From: Thermoplasmata archaeon
GTDB taxonomy: Archaea > Thermoplasmatota > Thermoplasmata > SG8-5
Reading direction: 5' to 3'
Assembly: GCA_023136815.1 (NCBI GenBank)
Contig: JAGLQM010000054.1
Location: 1 to 5,588, forward strand
DNA: 5,588 nucleotides
In this document: piece by piece, positions 5,421-5,588 of the stretch
How positions within the stretch are numbered: position 1 is the first letter of the stretch
How the letters are laid out: every line of letters starts with the position of its first letter
Made by a program: the position numbers and the translations under genes
Notes under the pieces: model-generated
Database searches by the model: none
Told to the model about the DNA's origin: nothing
What the model saw: only the letters and a program-made list of their open reading frames with translations

Positions 5421-5588
5421 TCCAATTTCCTCCTTGGATGATTATCCGACTGTGCCACGCCGAAATAATCCTCAGCACCTTCGGCCACGAACTTGTCTAT
5501 CATTGCCACGAATGGGAACACTGTGCCAGCATTCCGAATTGGGCCGTAAACGCAGAAATCTGCCCCTAGCATGACAGGAAGCGCGTTT
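5417..5588 (-). CDS. MtrH-family methyltransferase, C-terminal 56 residues (cut by window edge)
   Basis: Only the 3' end is in the window, in the frame beginning AAC at 5587. It reads NALPVMLGADFCVYGPI, then VFPFVAMIDKFVAE, and ends DNHPRRKLE before TGA (5419-5417). The GADF-x-x-YGPI and VFP-x-VAM-I/V-D stretches are typical of the C-terminal barrel strands of MtrH, the subunit that transfers the methyl group between methyl-tetrahydromethanopterin and a corrinoid. In methanogens such proteins occur as subunit H of the Mtr complex, whose gene ends the mtr operon, and as stand-alone homologues beside other corrinoid genes (mtx type). The fragment cannot decide between these. The stop codon overlaps the GTG of the methionine synthase gene, so the two are translationally coupled. 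The gene runs beyond the window, so length and start are unknown. Confidence 0.78.
   Translation of the reverse strand, partial: NALPVMLGADFCVYGPIRNAGTVFPFVAMIDKFVAEGAEDYFGVAQSDNHPRRKLE
5429..5435 (-). promoter_or_regulatory. Strong ribosome binding site for metE inside the MtrH-like gene
   Basis: AAGGAGG on the minus strand lies within the last codons of the MtrH-like gene, 8 bases before the GTG. It decides the start of metE and shows that the methionine synthase message is read from the same transcript. Confidence 0.8.

Overview
The window looks like a piece of a methanogenic archaeon, most likely of the order Methanosarcinales. Three things suggest this. The minus-strand genes at the right end belong to corrinoid and tetrahydromethanopterin methyl-transfer families. 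The large central gene joins many PAS domains to a DUF835 domain, an architecture typical of Methanosarcinales and related Euryarchaeota. The promoters look archaeal (AT-rich TATA boxes, T-tract terminators). This assignment is made from protein families and style only; there is no rRNA or other marker here.

Left part (1-767). Two very short genes are read on the minus strand. One (287-436) encodes a 49-residue protein with a DnaJ-type pair of zinc knuckles and is well supported by its motif. The other (43-177, possibly from 189) is an uncertain 44- to 48-residue ORF. Between the zinc-knuckle gene and the large rightward gene lies a 331-base divergent control region. It holds five TAGTGAAAA-like repeats in two clusters with spacing of about one helical turn, an imperfect TTTCAC...GTGAAA inverted repeat over the zinc-knuckle gene's probable TATA box, and a perfect 6-bp-arm palindrome shortly before the large gene's start codon.

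Centre (768-3974). One gene encodes a 1068-residue soluble sensor with five PAS-type segments, one GAF domain, a DUF835 domain and a C-terminal winged helix-turn-helix. No histidine-kinase or receiver domain is visible, so it reads as a very large one-component regulator. The repeats upstream are natural candidates for its operators, by inference only.

Right part (3975-5588). Two terminator-like hairpins lie between convergent transcription units; one is a perfect 10-bp stem overlapping a stop codon. The minus-strand operon, in order of transcription, is the 3' end of an MtrH-family methyltransferase (cut by the window edge), a cobalamin-independent-type archaeal methionine synthase (MetE/MesA family, about 300 residues, all zinc ligands present), and a 115-residue stand-alone DUF4346 protein. 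All three genes overlap by 4 or 11 bases. The likely joint role is methionine synthesis: MtrH-type chemistry moves a methyl group from methyl-tetrahydro(sarcina/methano)pterin to a corrinoid, and the MetE-like enzyme passes it to homocysteine. The DUF4346 protein would be an accessory or corrinoid-protein-related partner.
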